DNA from: Clostridiales bacterium
Lineage (GTDB): Bacteria > Bacillota > Clostridia > Oscillospirales > Oscillospiraceae
Length of the DNA: 64,000 bases
Assembly: GCA_018374635.1 (NCBI GenBank)
Contig: JAHAEW010000003.1
Span: 29,238 to 93,237 of the forward strand
Direction of reading: 5' to 3'
The translations under genes and the position numbers were made by a program. This document shows positions 52,917-60,617 of this stretch, in pieces. The notes beneath the pieces were generated by a model. It was given only the letters and a program-made list of their open reading frames with translations. It was not told where the DNA came from and did no database searches. Position 1 is the stretch's first letter; each line of letters starts with the position of its first letter.

Positions 52917-54569
52917 ATGCACAAGAATGGAAATTTTGCAGAAAATCACATGGACGAGGGGACCTTTCCCTATTCCTATAGTTTTAGCAGTAGCTTCGAT
53001 GATGGCAATGATGGTGACTTCAATGCCATCCCTGATGACGATGATGACCTCTTCGACATGGACTTCGATGATGGCGACAGTTACGACACTGACTTCGATG
53101 ATGATGGTGCCGATGATGGAGATGCCCTCACTTCTTACCTTGAAGCAGATTTTAAGGCCGTACAAGAATATGCCCAGGTATCTGAATTCAATGTCCGTCC
53201 TAGTGATCTAGGTGGTAAAAAGATTGCCGCCATCAATGATCTAGCCTACAACATCATACAGACAGTGGACTTACTTTCCACTGCTGGAGATCGGCTCTTT
53301 TCATATGATGCAGAATTTGGATGCTATCGCCCTCTCCATAACCCAGAGCGTTTTATCGCCAAGGTATTAAAACGAACTGGTCATCTCAACCGGTTGACGG
53401 TTCATGAAATCAAAGACCTTTGCACACGTATCAGTTGGGATCCCCAGTGCTACTGCGATGCCGATACCTTTAACCAGATGCCGAATTGTATCAATGCTAC
53501 CAACGGTACTGTCAACTATATGGATGGAATCCTAATGGAACACTCAGCATCTCACCGTTTTACCTATGCGGTTCAGGCCAAGTATCTCGAAGATTCAAGT
53601 ACCATCTCATGCCCTGTTTTTGAAGCCTTTTGCCAGAGCTCACTGTCACCGCTAAGTCCGGAAAACGAAGATATGGCATTAAGCGTGATCCAAGAAAAGC
53701 GTCAGCTATTATTGGAAATAATTGGATACATTTGTTCGGACAGCAACGCAGGAAAGTGTGCGCTCTTTCTAAAAGGAGAGCCAGATTCCGGGAAGAGTGT
53801 TGTGGCTAACTTTATTACCCGGCTCTTTTTTCCTGAGTTGATTTCCAATATTCCTTTGCACAAACTCTCCGACCGTTTCAATAAAGCGGAGCTTTTCGGC
53901 AGAAAACTCAATGTGGCAGGCGAGATTCAAGGTAAACGCTTGACAGAAATCTCCACCTTTAAGTCTGTTACGGGAAATGACTCTATTTCCGCTGAGTTCA
54001 AAGGTAAAGATCCCTTCTCTTTTACACCTCGCTGTAAGCTGCTGTTCGCTGGTAATGCCCTACCCGGCACCCTTGAGTCGGATGCAACAAGGGCTTTCAC
54101 AAACCGACTAGTGGTACTCCTATTCAATCATAGCATCCCCAAAGAGCGGCAGGATAAGGAACTCTTAAACAAATTATGGAATGAGCGAGACTCTATTTTT
54201 ACATTAGCTGTCAATGCACTAAGGGATCTGGCCCAACGTAATTTCTGCTTCACATTGCCAGAAGAAAGTCTTCGCTTTTTAGAAAGTTTTGCCGAGCGGG
54301 GCAATTCTCTTCAGGCATTTTTACGAGACTGCTGTATTCTGAAACCACATGCAAAGGTTCATAACACGGAGCTGCTGTCCGCTTATGAGCAGTACTGTCT
54401 GGAAAATGGCCTAGAGCAGTTCAGCAAGCAACGTCTCTACGATATGCTTTCCGGCATTCCAGGTGTCTCTACGCAGCGCATCCGCATCGGAAGAGAAAAT
54501 CGTTGGGGACACATTGGGATATCTTTGAGGAATAGCACTCAAAATGGAACTTTGGAACAATCTTCTTGA
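52917..54569 (+). CDS. Superfamily-3 helicase/primase-type replication protein (P4/D5 family)
   Basis: About 550 residues from the ATG at 52917 (AAAGGAGGA upstream). After an Asp-rich stretch (residues 25-65) comes a D5_N-like region (FSYDAEFGCYRPLHNPERFI, CINATNGTVNYMDGIL), then the helicase: Walker A GEPDSGKSV near 290, Walker B-type NVAGEIQGKRL, sensor LLFAGNALPG and Arg in AFTNRLVVL. A winged-helix tail follows. No primase catalytic domain is visible. It would unwind an element origin for replication after excision. Confidence 0.85.
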   Translation: MHKNGNFAENHMDEGTFPYSYSFSSSFDDGNDGDFNAIPDDDDDLFDMDFDDGDSYDTDFDDDGADDGDALTSYLEADFKAVQEYAQVSEFNVRPSDLGGKKIAAINDLAYNIIQTVDLLSTAGDRLFSYDAEFGCYRPLHNPERFIAKVLKRTGHLNRLTVHEIKDLCTRISWDPQCYCDADTFNQMPNCINATNGTVNYMDGILMEHSASHRFTYAVQAKYLEDSSTISCPVFEAFCQSSLSPLSPENEDMALSVIQEKRQLLLEIIGYICSDSNAGKCALFLKGEPDSGKSVVANFITRLFFPELISNIPLHKLSDRFNKAELFGRKLNVAGEIQGKRLTEISTFKSVTGNDSISAEFKGKDPFSFTPRCKLLFAGNALPGTLESDATRAFTNRLVVLLFNHSIPKERQDKELLNKLWNERDSIFTLAVNALRDLAQRNFCFTLPEESLRFLESFAERGNSLQAFLRDCCILKPHAKVHNTELLSAYEQYCLENGLEQFSKQRLYDMLSGIPGVSTQRIRIGRENRWGHIGISLRNSTQNGTLEQSS

Positions 54570-54678
54570 AACCATTGTGGCACAACCGTTTGAGCTGTTC
54601 CAATAGACTATAACACCAATACTTCCCATTTTCAATGATATATTATTCCTAAAACACATATAAGGAGGTCGATCTCTT

Positions 54679-54933
54679 ATGAACCCTTCCAAGAAAGTAC
54701 CTACAATGAGTCACCCCATGCTCATGACCGCCAAAGAGATGAGCAAAGTCTGCGGCATCGGCGAAAACCGGCTCCGTCGACTGATGGAAGAAGGCCATTT
54801 GGAGTATCTCCAGGTTGGGAGCCACCGACTGATTTGTGAACAGGCTATTTGGGCGTACTACGAACGAGCTAAGACACCTGCCCAAATACTGTCCCAAAGC
54901 AGTTCAACACTGTCACAGACAATAGGTGCCTAA
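54679..54933 (+). CDS. xis: Excisionase (Xis)-type helix-turn-helix protein
   Basis: 84 residues: MLMTAKEMSKVCGIGENRLR, RLMEEGHLEYLQVGSHRLIC then a tail. The winged-helix pattern is that of Tn916-type Xis. TAAGGAGGTCG precedes the ATG. It lies 75 bases before the integrase gene, as in many integrated elements, and would steer the integrase toward excision. A small stem (AAGAGGGA/TCCCTCTT) lies between the two. Confidence 0.85.
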   Translation: MNPSKKVPTMSHPMLMTAKEMSKVCGIGENRLRRLMEEGHLEYLQVGSHRLICEQAIWAYYERAKTPAQILSQSSSTLSQTIGA

Positions 54934-55008
54934 AACATTAAGAGGGAAGGCTTGGGTTCTCCCTCTTACATTTTGACAATGTTCTACCATAGATAAGGAG
55001 CAATAACA

Positions 55009-56241
55009 ATGGCAATCACTGAACGAAAAGTACACAATAAACGAAATAGTGCAGGAGAGCTTACCGGAAAAGCCGGTACAGTGTACGATGTCAACGTCAA
55101 ATATAAATCTGCGGGGAAAAGCAAAACCTATGCTCGTAAAGGCTTTCTTACAAAGAAAGAGGCCTTGCAGCACGAAGCCGAGATGAAAATCAAACTCACC
55201 AATCCAGCCTATGTACCGCCTACTGCTGCCCAGCGCAAACTGACAGTACAAGAGTACATGACAGAGTGGCTAGAGCGACACGGATCAGCAAACCTTCGCC
55301 CCAGCACTCAGGCAAGTTATCGGAGCCATATGAACAACCATATCTTTCCTTATATCGGAGCTGTCTTTCTCAACCAGTTATCCCCTGCTATGTTGGATGA
55401 TATGTACCGTCAGCTGGCAGAAAAAGGACTTTCTCCATCCTCAGTCAAATATGCCCATCGGATCATGGGAGTAGCCCTTGAGCACGCAAGGCGGTATCAT
55501 TACATCAGCAATAATCCGGCCAGAGATATTCTCACCAAGTTTGGTAAGCAGGGCAAGACCCCTGATCCTTATACGGTCGAGCAGATGCGGCAGCTTTTGT
55601 CTGTGGTGACTGGCACTGAATGGGAATTGATCATAATTCTCGGCGGCCTTTATGGACTTCGTTTAGGTGAAATTGCAGGCCTGCGTTGGAGAAATGTACA
55701 TTTAGAGGAAAACTATTTTGAAGTGTTAGAACAGCTTCCATTTGATGTGCCGCCGGATACCACTACGATCACGGAAATGGCTCCTGTAAAATCCAGTGAA
55801 CGTACCCTGCCGATTACGGCTCTTACCAAACCGTATTTCGAGCGGCATTTGGATCTACAAAATGAGCAGAGACGATTGGTTCGGAGTTCAGGAAGCTCCT
55901 ACTATGACAATGATTTAGTATTTTCTAAGTCAGATGGATCACCTAAGCGTAAGGAGAGGATCTCCTCCAATTTTGGACAACTGCTCCGTCGAGTGGGTCT
56001 GCCGCATATTCGTTTTCATGATTTGAGACATACCGCGGCTACCAATATGCATGAATTGACAGGTGACTTTTATACCGTAGGACAGGTCCTGGGGCACAGT
56101 TTAAAAGGAATCGGAATCCAACTCCAGTTATCCAACAATCTGGAGGCTGTTACTGCCCAGTATGTAGATGTTCGACTAGAGCGTAAACTAATTGTATTGG
56201 ATCGCTATCATAAGGAAGTTTTGGGTGAGGCAAAGGAATAA
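55009..56241 (+). CDS. int: Tyrosine integrase of the tRNA-Ser element
   Basis: 410 residues: an N-terminal arm-binding domain (KYKSAGKSKTYARKGFLTKK), a SAM-like core-binding domain (LTVQEYMTEWLERHG), and the catalytic domain with Arg in GLYGLRLGEIAGLRW, HDLRHTAATNMHE (His, Arg), the GH in VLGHS and the likely nucleophile Tyr in TAQYVDV. It ends 275 bases from the 3' end of tRNA-Ser and reads toward it, the normal place for an integrase using that tRNA as target. Confidence 0.93.
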   Translation: MAITERKVHNKRNSAGELTGKAGTVYDVNVKYKSAGKSKTYARKGFLTKKEALQHEAEMKIKLTNPAYVPPTAAQRKLTVQEYMTEWLERHGSANLRPSTQASYRSHMNNHIFPYIGAVFLNQLSPAMLDDMYRQLAEKGLSPSSVKYAHRIMGVALEHARRYHYISNNPARDILTKFGKQGKTPDPYTVEQMRQLLSVVTGTEWELIIILGGLYGLRLGEIAGLRWRNVHLEENYFEVLEQLPFDVPPDTTTITEMAPVKSSERTLPITALTKPYFERHLDLQNEQRRLVRSSGSSYYDNDLVFSKSDGSPKRKERISSNFGQLLRRVGLPHIRFHDLRHTAATNMHELTGDFYTVGQVLGHSLKGIGIQLQLSNNLEAVTAQYVDVRLERKLIVLDRYHKEVLGEAKE

Positions 56242-56295
56242 AAGCCCCAAAATTGGGAGACGCCATCTATGCGGCGTCTCCCAATTTTGGGGCTT
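56242..56295 (+). terminator. 23-bp perfect hairpin after the integrase gene
   Basis: AAGCCCCAAAATTGGGAGAC plus GCC and its exact complement around 8 bases. It starts at the integrase stop. Its length exceeds a usual terminator; it may also protect the message or mark the element end. Confidence 0.8.
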
Positions 56296-56475
56296 CCGCA
56301 GCGTCGCAACGCTGCGAATCTTTTTTATGAAGGCAGTTCTAATATGCTGTATTTTGATGTAATCTGTTATCTCCCTATTTTATGGTGCCGGGCACCATTT
56401 GGGCACCACAAAAATTTGTTCAAAGAAAAATTGCGTTATTTTCTTAGGTAATTGCCCTTTCCCCTTCAGAAATTA

Positions 56476-56571
56476 TAAAAAAATCCCTTGAAACCATCTG
56501 GCTTCAAGGGATTTTTGGCGCAGCGGGTGGGATTCGAACCCACGTGCGGTTGCCCGCAAACTGATTTCGAG
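56476..56571. repeat. Right attachment site overlapping tRNA-Ser
   Basis: Partner of 42053-42148 at an offset of 14,423 bases, no gaps, about 93 percent identity. It includes the tRNA terminator stem (AATCCCTTGAA/TTCAAGGGATT, 56484-56514) and the 3' part of the intact tRNA up to its anticodon. Confidence 0.85.
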
Positions 56572-56604
56572 TCAGCCCCGTTATGACCACTTCGATACCG
56601 CTGC
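56516..56604 (-). tRNA. tRNA-Ser (CGA), second copy, integration target
   Basis: 89 bases with encoded CCA. Acceptor GCAGCGG/CCGCTGC, anticodon loop CTCGAAA (CGA), long variable arm, T-loop TTCGAAT. Complete, because the element supplies an identical-function 3' part. Confidence 0.94.
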
Positions 56605-56755
56605 ATATTCGATTTCCCTGCCTGCGCAGGTATACCTTCCCAGGCAGACCCGCCCGGAATCTTTAATAGAATACCCTATTTTTATTTACTTGTCAATATT
56701 GCAGAGGAAAGTAAAATAGTCTATAATCAATTCAACAAGTGTTTTGAGGTGTACG

Positions 56756-57436
56756 ATGGAATGTCATATTCTGATCTCTGCCTCCTCCTCCGGCGCGGAG
56801 AACTACGAGGCCGCGGTCCTTGCCGCCGGAGGAATTCCCCATGCCGCCTACTGTCCCGTCAACAGCACCGGGTATGACGGCCTCCTGCTGTGCGGCGGCG
56901 GAGATATCGATCCCTGCCGCTTCGGGCAGAAAAACTGGGCCAGCAGCGGCATCGATCCCCAACGGGACGCGTCGGAGCTGGCGCTGGCCGCCTCCTATCT
57001 GGCCGCCGGAAAACCGGTGCTGGGCGTCTGCCGCGGACTCCAGATCCTGAATGTGGCTCTGGGGGGCACCCTCCTGCAGGACATCGGTTCCGCCCAGGTG
57101 TGCTTCCACACCCATTTCCCGGGGAGCACACTGGATAAGGTCCACGCCGTCCACGCGGAGGACGGCTCCCTCCTCTTCCAGTGGTATGGCCCGGTGTTTT
57201 CCGTCAACAGCGCCCATCACCAGGCGCTGGACCGCATTGGGGAGGGGCTTATTGTCACCGCCCGCTCAGAGTCCGGGCTGGTGGAGGCGGTGGAGCACTC
57301 CGCTCTGCCCGTTCTCGCCCTGCAATATCACCCTGAGCGCATGACCGGCGCCCACCGCCGGATGGACGCCGTGGACGGCGCGCCGGTCTTTCACTGGCTG
57401 ATCGAACAGTGCCGCAATCGTTTGGAAGGACGTTGA
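56756..57436 (+). CDS. Class I gamma-glutamyl hydrolase (peptidase C26 family)
   Basis: 226 residues. GLLLCGGGDIDPCRFGQ near 43-60, the nucleophile Cys in VLGVCRGLQILNVALGGTL (near 98), NSAHHQALDRI and the His/Glu pair in ALQYHPERM are the C26 glutamine hydrolase signature (PuuD-like gamma-Glu-GABA hydrolases). It cleaves gamma-glutamyl amides in the cytosol. ATG 56756 is used, TTGAGGTG just upstream. Twelve bases before xpt, so cotranscribed. Confidence 0.88.
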   Translation: MECHILISASSSGAENYEAAVLAAGGIPHAAYCPVNSTGYDGLLLCGGGDIDPCRFGQKNWASSGIDPQRDASELALAASYLAAGKPVLGVCRGLQILNVALGGTLLQDIGSAQVCFHTHFPGSTLDKVHAVHAEDGSLLFQWYGPVFSVNSAHHQALDRIGEGLIVTARSESGLVEAVEHSALPVLALQYHPERMTGAHRRMDAVDGAPVFHWLIEQCRNRLEGR

Positions 57437-57448
57437 GAGAGGAATATC

Positions 57449-58018
57449 ATGAAGGAATTAAGACAGCGTATTCTGGAAGAAGCCCAGGTGGGCGAGGGAG
57501 ACATCATCCATGTGGATATGTTTCTCAATCACTGCATCGATGTAGAGCTCATGGAACAGGCCGGGACCGAGCTGGCCCGCCGCTTCAAGGGCGACAAGAT
57601 CACCAAGGTCCTGACCGTGGAGAGCTCCGGCATTGCCCTGGCCTGCTTTGTGGGCCGGGCACTGCGGGTCCCGGCTATCTACGCCAAGAAATTTCAGACC
57701 GGCTACATCGATCCCAACGTCTACACTGCGGAGACCCATTCGTTTTCCCTGGAAAAATCCTACACCATCCGGGTATCCAAAAAATATCTGGAGGAGGATG
57801 ATGTTGTCCTTGTGGTGGACGATATCCTCTCCAACGGGCACTCTACCCTGGCCCTGCTGGAGCTGGTCTCCAAGGCCGGGGGCGAGGTGGCCGGCGTGGC
57901 CGTGGCCATCGAAAAGGCCATGCGCGAGGGCGGAAAGGTCCTGCGCCGCATGGACGTCCGGGTGGAGGCCCTGGAGACGGTGGAACGTGTGGAGGACGGC
58001 CGCATCATCCTGGCCTGA
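57449..58018 (+). CDS. xpt: Xanthine phosphoribosyltransferase
   Basis: 189 residues. It adds the ribose phosphate of PRPP to xanthine (purine salvage). MKELRQRILEEAQVGEGDII, FLNHCIDVELMEQAGTELAR, VESSGIALACFVGRAL and the PRPP loop VVLVVDDILSNGHS are family markers. No purine riboswitch core is seen in front of the operon. A strong terminator follows. Confidence 0.94.
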   Translation: MKELRQRILEEAQVGEGDIIHVDMFLNHCIDVELMEQAGTELARRFKGDKITKVLTVESSGIALACFVGRALRVPAIYAKKFQTGYIDPNVYTAETHSFSLEKSYTIRVSKKYLEEDDVVLVVDDILSNGHSTLALLELVSKAGGEVAGVAVAIEKAMREGGKVLRRMDVRVEALETVERVEDGRIILA

Positions 58019-58044
58019 TCCCCTCTCCGGTGACCCCAGATACG

Positions 58045-58626
58045 CTACGATCCCTCTTCCCGCTTCTGTGGGGAAGAGGGATCTTTTTTTATCCCGTCCT
58101 CCCTCTCCCGGTGATTTCCGGCTCCCCACAGGCTGCCCAGCCAGAACAGCAGCGGGGGCAGTCCCCCGGCCAGGAACGCCATGAGGTAAAACGCTTTTAC
58201 GCCTTCTCCCCACCAGATGCCGCTCAGCATCCCGATGAACACAAACAGGAAAGAGGGAAAGGCCAGCGGCACCGCCAGCATGAGAGCGTAGGCGGAGACC
58301 ATTCCCCATTCCACCAGGACCAGCACCTCCCAGGCCCAGGCCACCAGCATGGGGGCCGCCAGCGACCAGAGGCCCGCCCGGATGGAGCGGGGCGGCTCCC
58401 ACCGCTGTTCCCGGGCCACCCAGGCCCCCGCCAGCCCATAGGCGAGCAGCAGGCAGGCGTCAAAGCCGATCGCGATCCACCAGGCCGCCTCTGTTGTCAG
58501 AAGCTCTACCCATCCGAAAAAGAGCAGCACCCCCAGAGGCGCGCTCACCACCGAGATGAAAAAATGGCTTATGGCAAAAGCGCAAAAGCGCCGGACCTGT
58601 GTGGTCCCCGGTTTCCCTTCGCCCAT
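58045..58626 (-). CDS. Membrane protein with several hydrophobic segments, unknown
   Basis: 193 residues with five or six membrane segments (FAISHFFISVVSAPLGVLLF and FPSFLFVFIGMLSGIWWGEG among them) and a charged tail GNHREREDGIKKDPSS. ATG 58626 follows AGGAGGAAGGGAAT. 25 bases after the XRE gene, so last in a three-gene minus-strand unit. Family unknown. Confidence 0.65.
   Translation of the reverse strand: MGEGKPGTTQVRRFCAFAISHFFISVVSAPLGVLLFFGWVELLTTEAAWWIAIGFDACLLLAYGLAGAWVAREQRWEPPRSIRAGLWSLAAPMLVAWAWEVLVLVEWGMVSAYALMLAVPLAFPSFLFVFIGMLSGIWWGEGVKAFYLMAFLAGGLPPLLFWLGSLWGAGNHREREDGIKKDPSSPQKREEGS
58049..58090 (+). terminator. Terminator of the C26/xpt operon
   Basis: GATCCCTCTTCCC with its complement followed by TTTTTTT. 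It overlaps the end of the convergent membrane-protein gene. Confidence 0.88.
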
Positions 58627-58651
58627 ATTCCCTTCCTCCTGTTTCACCGTT

Positions 58652-58861
58652 TTACTCCTCGGGCACGTATTCCAGAATATCCCCCGGCTGGCAGTCCAGG
58701 GCCTTGCAGATGGCCTCCAGGGTGGTAAAGCGCACCGCCTTGGCGTGGTTGTTTTTCAGGATGGAGAGATTGGCCAGCGTCAGATCCACCCGGGCGGCCA
58801 GCTCGCTCAGGCTCATTTTGCGCCGGGCCATCATCACATCCAGATTGACTACGATGGGCAC
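58652..58861 (-). CDS. Small XRE-family regulator (YozG-like)
   Basis: 69 residues: MPIVVNLDVMMARRKMSLSE, LAARVDLTLANLSILKNNHA and ALDCQPGDILEYVPEE. The short single-domain Cro type with LxxxxGxxxANLSxLK is the kind that pairs with DUF2975 membrane proteins. It follows the DUF2975 gene by 12 bases and probably binds the inverted repeat upstream of the pair. Confidence 0.87.
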   Translation of the reverse strand: MPIVVNLDVMMARRKMSLSELAARVDLTLANLSILKNNHAKAVRFTTLEAICKALDCQPGDILEYVPEE

Positions 58862-58873
58862 GCGATCCCCTCC

Positions 58874-59458
58874 TCATATGGTCAGATCGTTCTCTTCCTT
58901 CAGCTCGGCCGCCTGCCGGACCAGGGCCGACAGGATCAGGCAGAGCAGTCCCGCCATGAAAAACACGGGGATGAAGAGGGTGTTGTAGGTGAACAGCGGC
59001 CCGATGCTCCCATCGTGGAAGAGTCCCCACACCGTCCGCAGAAGGGCCGCGCCCGAGATGAGAAAGCAGCACACCGCCGCCCGCCCCATGTTGGCCGCGT
59101 TGCCCCGGGTGAAGGTCTCCCCCCGCAGGACGGTGTCCAGCACCCGCCGCCCCTGCCACAGGATGACGGCGGTACACACGCCGCAGAAGAAGAGAAACAG
59201 GGCCAGGACTTGGGCATACCGCTCTTCAAAGAGCCAGATCTCTCCCCAGGAGGTCAGAAAATAGCCCACCAGGCGCAGGAGAATCTGGCCCACGCCCTCG
59301 CCTTGTTCGAAAAAGCAGGAGATCCCTCCGGTCAGTTCCCCCATTCCCTTCAGCCGGGCCAGTCCTGCCAGCAGAGGAAGGACCAGAAGATTACACACAA
59401 AGGTGATGCTCACCAATCGTTTCAGTATCCGGGCCAGTTTTTCCGCGTCCATCTCCAT
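58874..59458 (-). CDS. DUF2975 family membrane protein
   Basis: 194 residues, four membrane segments (about 15-35, 55-80, 85-110, 150-180) with GRRVLDTVLRGETFTRGNAA between the second and third, the typical DUF2975 loop. The short tail, QAAELKEENDLTI, is charged and matches the usual DUF2975 end. It is always found beside a small XRE regulator, as here. Function unknown; a membrane sensor controlling the regulator is often proposed. Confidence 0.82.
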   Translation of the reverse strand: MEMDAEKLARILKRLVSITFVCNLLVLPLLAGLARLKGMGELTGGISCFFEQGEGVGQILLRLVGYFLTSWGEIWLFEERYAQVLALFLFFCGVCTAVILWQGRRVLDTVLRGETFTRGNAANMGRAAVCCFLISGAALLRTVWGLFHDGSIGPLFTYNTLFIPVFFMAGLLCLILSALVRQAAELKEENDLTI

Positions 59459-59496
59459 ACCTCCCCGTTCGCTTTTTTCTGATTATAGCCCCCCGG

Positions 59497-59534
59497 TTAT
59501 TGAAAATCAATCTATTTTTATTGTTTTTCAATAA
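59497..59534. promoter_or_regulatory. 10-bp inverted repeat, likely operator of the DUF2975/XRE unit
   Basis: TTATTGAAAA, 18 bases, TTTTCAATAA, about 40-75 bases before the DUF2975 start in an AT-rich gap. Confidence 0.55.
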
Positions 59535-59548
59535 ATCGAAACATAAAA

Positions 59549-59578
59549 AACGTCCCCGGGAGCACTCCCGGGGACGTT
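59549..59578 (-). terminator. Terminator of the sirtuin gene
   Basis: AACGTCCCCGGGAG and its complement with TTTTTTA on the minus strand, seven bases past the stop. Confidence 0.88.
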
Positions 59579-59584
59579 GCGCCG

Positions 59585-60319
59585 TCAGGGACGGACCTGG
59601 ATCTGTTCCAGCAGCGCGCCGATGGGGGCATGGATCACCAGATCGGCCTGCCGGTCGCAGGGGGTGGCGCTCTTGTTGATGAGGACCAGACGGCTCCCCC
59701 GGTAGTACTGGATCAGTCCCGCCGCGGGATAGACCGCCAGAGAAGTCCCGCCGATGATGAGAAGGTCCGCCTTCCGGATGGCCTCCACCGCGCCTTCGAT
59801 GGTGCGCTGGTCCAGGCTCTCCTCATAGAGCACCACATCGGGCTTGATGATGCCGCCGCACACCTTGCAGCGGGGGACGCCCGTGCCCTGGACCATCTCC
59901 TCCAGCCCATAGAACTGGTGGCACTTCATGCAGTAGTTGCGGTGGACCGATCCGTGGAGCTCATAGACCTTCCGGCTCCCCGCCGCCTGGTGCAGGCCGT
60001 CGATGTTCTGGGTCACCACCGCGTCCAGCTTCCCGGCCTGCTCCAGCTCGGCCAGCTTCCGGTGGGCCGGGTTGGGCTTGGCCTGGGGCCAGAGCATCTT
60101 CTCCCGGTAGAAGCGGAAAAACTCCTCCGGGTCCTGCTCAAAAAAGCTGTGGCTGATGATGGTCTCGGGCGGATAGCGGTAGCTCTGGTTGTAGAGCCCG
60201 TCCACACTGCGAAAGTCCGGGATGCCCGACTCGGTGGAGACCCCCGCGCCGCCGAAAAAGACGATGCGGCTGCTCCCGTCGATCCAGTCCTGAAGTGTTT
60301 CCAGCTTGCTTGTTTCCAT
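59585..60319 (-). CDS. NAD-dependent protein deacylase (sirtuin)
   Basis: 244 residues. NAD-binding [15 protein letters not shown] near 24, [11 protein letters not shown] near 100, the catalytic His in YELHGSV near 118, a zinc ribbon CMKC...CKVC near 128-152, and [10 protein letters not shown] near 190 identify a class U/III-type bacterial Sir2. It removes acyl groups from lysine using NAD. ATG 60319 follows GGGAGGCGTGCAC; the longer open frame is not homologous. Confidence 0.93.
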   Translation of the reverse strand: METSKLETLQDWIDGSSRIVFFGGAGVSTESGIPDFRSVDGLYNQSYRYPPETIISHSFFEQDPEEFFRFYREKMLWPQAKPNPAHRKLAELEQAGKLDAVVTQNIDGLHQAAGSRKVYELHGSVHRNYCMKCHQFYGLEEMVQGTGVPRCKVCGGIIKPDVVLYEESLDQRTIEGAVEAIRKADLLIIGGTSLAVYPAAGLIQYYRGSRLVLINKSATPCDRQADLVIHAPIGALLEQIQVRP

Positions 60320-60407
60320 GTGCACGCCTCCCTGTTCCATGAATCGTGGATCTGGTTCCTTCCTCCTCATTGTACCCCCCCTGTCCCAAACCCGCAAGAC
60401 CCAGCGC

Positions 60408-60451
60408 AAAAGGGCGCGCACCGGAACAAAACCTCCGGTACGCGCCCTTTT
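60408..60451 (-). terminator. Terminator of the feo unit
   Basis: AAAAGGGCGCG and CGCGCCCTTTT with an inner ACCGG/CCGGT stem, directly after the FeoB-associated gene. Confidence 0.8.
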
Positions 60452-60452
60452 C

Positions 60453-60605
60453 TCATTCTTTCCGCTGGGAGCAGTCCTTCCCACAGGCGGAGCAGCCACA
60501 ACCGCAGCCGCCCTTTCCCCGGATCTGACGGCCAATTTGTCGGACCACATACCAGACCGCCCACACCGCCAGGGCCGCTACCGCCCCATAGATGATGTAT
60601 TTCAT
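60453..60605 (-). CDS. FeoB-associated Cys-rich membrane protein
   Basis: 50 residues, missed by length filters: MKYIIYGAVAALAVWAVWYV is a membrane helix, then VRQIGRQIRG and a Cys-rich tail GGCGCGCSACGKDC. This is the layout of the small FeoB-associated family (PF12669). AGGAATGCT leads to the ATG. It starts 12 bases after the feoAB stop. It probably assists the iron channel. Confidence 0.88.
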   Translation of the reverse strand: MKYIIYGAVAALAVWAVWYVVRQIGRQIRGKGGCGCGCSACGKDCSQRKE

Positions 60606-60617
60606 AGCATTCCTTTC

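Noticed and set aside
52845..53165. Ile/Val/Glu-rich minus-strand frame opposite the Asp-rich helicase N-terminus
   Set aside because: Exact consequence of the repeated GAT/GAC codons on the other strand.
57440..57448. Purine riboswitch before xpt
   Set aside because: Only 12 bases separate the C26 gene and xpt, and no conserved purine-aptamer core is seen upstream of the operon.
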